The translations under genes were made by a program, and so were the position numbers. Shown in pieces: positions 31,932 through 34,909 of a stretch of 34,909 nt of DNA. This DNA is from Rhizophlyctis rosea (Eukaryota > Chytridiomycota > Chytridiomycetes > Rhizophlyctidales > Rhizophlyctidaceae): NCBI GenBank assembly GCA_027596075.1, contig JADGJC010000382.1:1-34909 (forward strand), read 5' to 3'. The notes beneath the pieces were generated by a model. The model ran no database searches. It saw only the letters and a list, made by a program, of their open reading frames with translations, and was not told the origin of the DNA. The stretch's first letter is position 1, and every line of letters starts with the position of its first letter.

Positions 31932-32348
31932 ATGGCTCCCAACCCGGTCGTCGTATCACCAACTCAATCTTTGTGCTGCTCACTCGTAAGCGCGTTTGGA
32001 ATAGTCATCTTGGTATGCTTGAGTGCCCTTAGCGTTGTCAGTAATCTTGGGAAAGATTGGACCATTAACATCGCTCGTTTTCATTCAATAGTTCATCATG
32101 GGATGGCTTTTCCAAGCTGAGGCAGGACCCCTGGTCGAAGGAAAAGAAGCCCCACACCATCCTGATGTTATCGCAAGAGGCTGTTACTTCGCCGGCTTCA
32201 TCTACATGTTTTTCCTTGCGTTCTGTGGCTGCCAAGTATGTTGTCATGTATTGATGTTATCAATCGCCGGAACTCAACTCTCTTCACTTCTCAGTTCCAC
32301 TTCCATCAACGACAAGTGAGGGCAGAGCGTGGCTTCAGCGGCATTTGA
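31932..32348 (+). CDS. RNASEK: V-ATPase Vo subunit f (YPR170W-B / RNase kappa-like family)
   Basis: Three exons (31932-32012, 32092-32235, 32295-32348) join in phase 0 into 92 residues. Segment one, SLCCSLVSAFGIVIL, crosses into FIMGWLFQ and forms a first membrane helix. A polar loop (LVEGKEAPHHPDVIARG) is followed by a second helix, CYFAGFIYMFFLAFCGCQ, and a short basic tail (FHFHQRQVRAE). This is the layout and size of budding-yeast Vo subunit f and of animal RNASEK, including the Ser-Ala-Phe-Gly and Cys-Gly-x-Gln landmarks. The subunit sits in the proton-translocating Vo sector of the vacuolar ATPase. The older name, RNase kappa, reflects reported ribonuclease activity of the animal protein; I would not infer that here. 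Confidence 0.87.
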
Positions 32349-32837
32349 TCAAATCCAATCGCATCTACTCCTCCTCAATACATAGCGGACAAGTCACTAC
32401 CATCACTACCCTTCATCACATATACCACCTACCTAACGTTGTCAGCCCCCATACGCGCCCACCCGCGCCAGACAGTGTCATGGCACTTGAGCTCTTAACG
32501 TGCTCTGCTCTAGCATTCTTGCCTGTAATATACTATTTCTGAAAAGGCCGAGGACATTTGGCAATGGAGCGTGAGTGAGGACGCGGCGCGTGTGATGGCA
32601 CACGGAGACGGGTATGGGGATTTGCCTCGCACGAATCTGTCGAGCACATGAAAGTTCCGCAATGGGAACCACCTCATGGTAGAGCAAAGTACAGTAGCAT
32701 ACTGGAGCAGGTTTATCACCTTACGGCGAAAGCATTTGCAGGGGACGTATGCTGTCCACCATTCACGCGAACAATGGAACATATACTTATGTACAGTGAA
32801 GAAGCCTCCCTCTTCGTCATGTGTACCTATTCACTCA
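32349..32837. other. Convergent intergenic spacer
   Basis: About 490 bp between two converging 3' ends. No frame here continues the ARV1 or subunit f reading frames, and nothing else is recognised. Confidence 0.5.
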
Positions 32838-33914
32838 TCAGAAAACAGGTAAATGCGGATCCAATCGTGATGCCAAAATCTGCACGATCAACTTCGTTGC
32901 AAAACCCACTGCCATGACCGATACCGACTCCACATAGCCAATCTTCAGTAGTGCTGAAATAAAACCAGCATGAGTTATGTGGTCGACAACCCTACCATGT
33001 GAATCAACATGGATCAGTACCGCAAAGAGCCTCTACATTCGACAGATACACGAAGATGTCCACCATTCGAGCGGAGTTGGTCATGTCCCATATTACCATC
33101 AGTAGCAGGAGTAGCTTCCCGAAGCTGGACAGAATTAAAGCCATGGATATTCGATTGCCACTGTTTCGGAAGATTGAGCAGGTATTCATGAGATAACAGA
33201 ACATACGATGAGGCACATACCTCGCCGGAGGATGCAAGAATATTCGGATCGCAGCTCTTATGGACAAATGCCACACAACGAATTCTGAGATTTTTTTTAG
33301 CGAACGCCGAAGTGAAGACATAGGGCACCTGCTAGATAACTTACCCATCAGACATATCGCAAGAAGATATATATATTGCGTATGAACTGGCACGTCAATG
33401 TAAGGGTACAGGCGGCCTGCCGATCGCTTCTCAATTTGGGACCATTTCACATCTACGGTCCGTTATCAGCAAGTTGATGATCTGAAGACTCAATGGGACT
33501 TGTGAAAGCGTACAGACTTCAAAAAGCGTGAGCAAAAGCCCAAGCCTCAGCACACTAGGCTATGTATGAGAAATAGGACGTCAACAAGCCGAACTGTGCA
33601 ACCTGCGTGGGGTACCAGCTTACATTTAGGCCGTTGTCACCATATTTGATCTTATTCCAGAGCAAGTGTCTATACACCGCGCGTTTCTGAAGTATCATAT
33701 CAATGAATATAATGACGAAGTCATTTTCCAGGTAGCGGTCGGCGAATAGGTTACATTCTGGCTGGCAGAGTAATTTGTCATGAGACGGTGTGCGGGAACA
33801 GTGATAAACGCGTAAGAATCAGAAACCTACACACTGCGCGAGTCTGATGTTCCCTTTCCCGTACTCGTTATAGAGGGTTGAGAGTTCTGCACCACACTCT
33901 ACGCATATGGGCAT
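32838..33914 (-). CDS. ARV1: ARV1 family ER sterol/lipid homeostasis protein
   Basis: Seven exons on the minus strand: 33914-33831, 33761-33624, 33559-33514, 33452-33345, 33284-33221, 33160-33021, 32953-32838. All have GT-AG borders, with introns of 60-69 nt. They sum to 696 nt, exactly 231 codons plus stop. The N terminus is the ARV1 homology domain: a Cys-x2-Cys (C4, C7) and Cys-x2-Cys (C28, C31) zinc motif around YNEYGKGNIRLAQC, then ADRYLENDFVIIFIDMILQK and YRHLLWN. Hydrophobic segments follow (LRLGLLLTLFEVY, TQYIYLLAICLM, SFGKLLLLLMVIWD, YVESVSVMAVGFATKLIV), with the conserved FVYLSNVEAL before the last. ARV1 is an ER membrane protein involved in sterol distribution and GPI-anchor precursor handling. 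Exons are so short that no single open frame reveals the gene. Confidence 0.93.
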
Positions 33915-34909
33915 CGCGTTGTGTGTTCTGGTCCAAGATGGATAATAACTCGAGTGTGACCATTGTGGGCGAGGGCAGCAAGGTGGCAGCGAGGCTGGCA
34001 GCGAGGTGATCTGTGGACGACCCCCGGCAATCTACCCCAAAATGGGCAAAACAGCAGGAGGGACATGGTGACAAGTCAGTCAATCTGACTCTGAGTGACT
34101 CAGCAGGCGGTCAATCTGGGATCAATAGAGTCAGCCAGACACCCGGCCGACGCAACGCTCTTCTTTTTCCCCTTTCCATGGATCTGCAGACCCCTGGAGC
34201 CGAGATTATTGTGGAGACTGGACTGTTGTGGAGGCTGGATTGTTGTGGAGGCTGGGATTGTTGTGGAGGACGGGATTGTCGTGGAGAGTGGATTCTTCTG
34301 GAGATTGGATTGCTGTGGAGACTGGTTTGCGTTGCTGTGGAGACTGGATTGTCGTGGAGAGTGGATTGTGGAACATGGATTGTGGAGACTAGATTGTCGT
34401 GGAGACTGAATCGTTGTGGAGACTGGATTGTGGACTTGATTACTGTGTCCTCTGGCCTTTACTTAGGGATCAGACTGTCGGGACATCCAGGGGCGCGTCT
34501 GTGGTAGGGAAGCTCACTCTTGGCAACAGTCGCCACATTCTCCGATACCACCTTTCTATGACCATAGTTGGGTTCAGAGACTCTTGCGTGTGCGTTGAGG
34601 GGAGGTTGGGGTGGTTGGATATGAACTGCCAAAGAGTTAATATGTTGAGGGCACCACTGAAGGACGGACATCCAGAAGTTGGAACACTGCTGGATGATGT
34701 GGCCGATGTGGCGTCAACAGGTGCCACCGACTGTGCCAGTCAGGTGACTAGCTCATAGTAAGAGCATCCGTAGTGGTCAGATTGAATGGGATCTGAATGG
34801 TGACTCACAGGTCACGTGTTCAGACAATCTGAAAGAATATGGTGGCTTTCGATTTATCGATTGCTGGGCTCTTGGCTTGAAACCTCACCGCTGTCCCCAA
34901 ATATAGAGC
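33915..34909. other. Upstream region of ARV1 and window end; no supported gene
   Basis: Contains the minisatellite at 34204-34440. Open frames across it are repeat-derived (Trp/Cys/Leu-rich) and not accepted. The last 450 bp show no recognised family. Confidence 0.5.
34204..34440. repeat. 17-bp minisatellite, about 13-14 copies
   Basis: Consensus GGATTGTTGTGGAGACT, with variants at the fourth codon-like position (TTG, TCG, CTG) and occasional one-base insertions or shortened units. It lies 290-525 bp upstream of the ARV1 start codon. Confidence 0.88.

Noticed and set aside
31932..32348. Naming the protein a ribonuclease (RNase kappa)
   Set aside because: Size, topology and landmarks fit V-ATPase Vo subunit f. 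Nuclease activity is reported for animal members only and cannot be read from this sequence.
33004..33450. Minus-strand open frame of 148 residues as a separate gene
   Set aside because: It is ARV1 exons 4-6 read through their introns; the introns happen to keep the frame open.

Overview
The window is nuclear DNA of a fungus, most likely an early-diverging zoosporic one (Chytridiomycota-like). Gene density is high, introns are GT-AG and mostly 60-120 nt, and genes lie on both strands. Housekeeping families include RNA polymerase II Rpb4, ARV1, the ER SNARE USE1, long-form tRNase Z, a mitochondrial RNase II (DSS1/CYT-4 type), proteasome chaperone 4 and V-ATPase Vo subunit f. An Ecl1-type zinc-finger protein points to fungi. 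An animal-style diacylglycerol lipase with four N-terminal membrane segments fits an early-diverging fungus better than an ascomycete or basidiomycete. The lineage is inferred from gene content only.

Layout: 1-2637 is gene-poor. It holds a C23 tract, a tRNA-like multi-stem sequence, a degenerate GTCAATCTTGT-rich array and a 635-bp element with perfect 36-bp terminal inverted repeats. 2638-5031 (+) is a MACPF-like protein fused to a Vps62/DUF946-like domain. 5508-6800 (+) is an unknown protein with an ankyrin-like stretch and an apparent 1-nt frameshift. 7474-9153 (-) is a coiled-coil protein with a possible PD-(D/E)XK-like core and two apparent frameshifts. 9657-12943 (-) is mitochondrial exoribonuclease DSS1, divergent from diacylglycerol lipase at 13172-15735 (+). 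16229-16822 (+) is a small Myb/SANT-like protein. 17133-18412 (-) is USE1, divergent from PSMG4 at 18612-19127 (+). 19128-21682 holds no gene I can close, only coding-like minus-strand fragments. 21683-22219 (+) is Ecl1-like. 22753-24430 (-) is an unknown low-complexity gene containing the N gap. 25053-25838 (-) is RPB4. 26548-27528 (+) is a secreted Pro/Tyr-rich repeat protein. 28075-31403 (-) is tRNase Z. 31932-32348 (+) is V-ATPase subunit f. 32838-33914 (-) is ARV1, assembled from seven short exons. 33915-34909 contains a 17-bp minisatellite.

The genes do not form an operon-like pathway; this is an ordinary eukaryotic mosaic. Two head-to-head pairs (DSS1/DAGL and USE1/PSMG4) share promoters of about 200 bp. 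The parts most worth a second look are the MACPF-Vps62 fusion, the repeat-bearing secreted protein, the possible nuclease-like gene, the animal-like lipase and the inverted-repeat element. Several lineage-specific genes carry isolated 1-nt frame breaks while long conserved genes are intact. That suggests either residual consensus errors or relaxed constraint.
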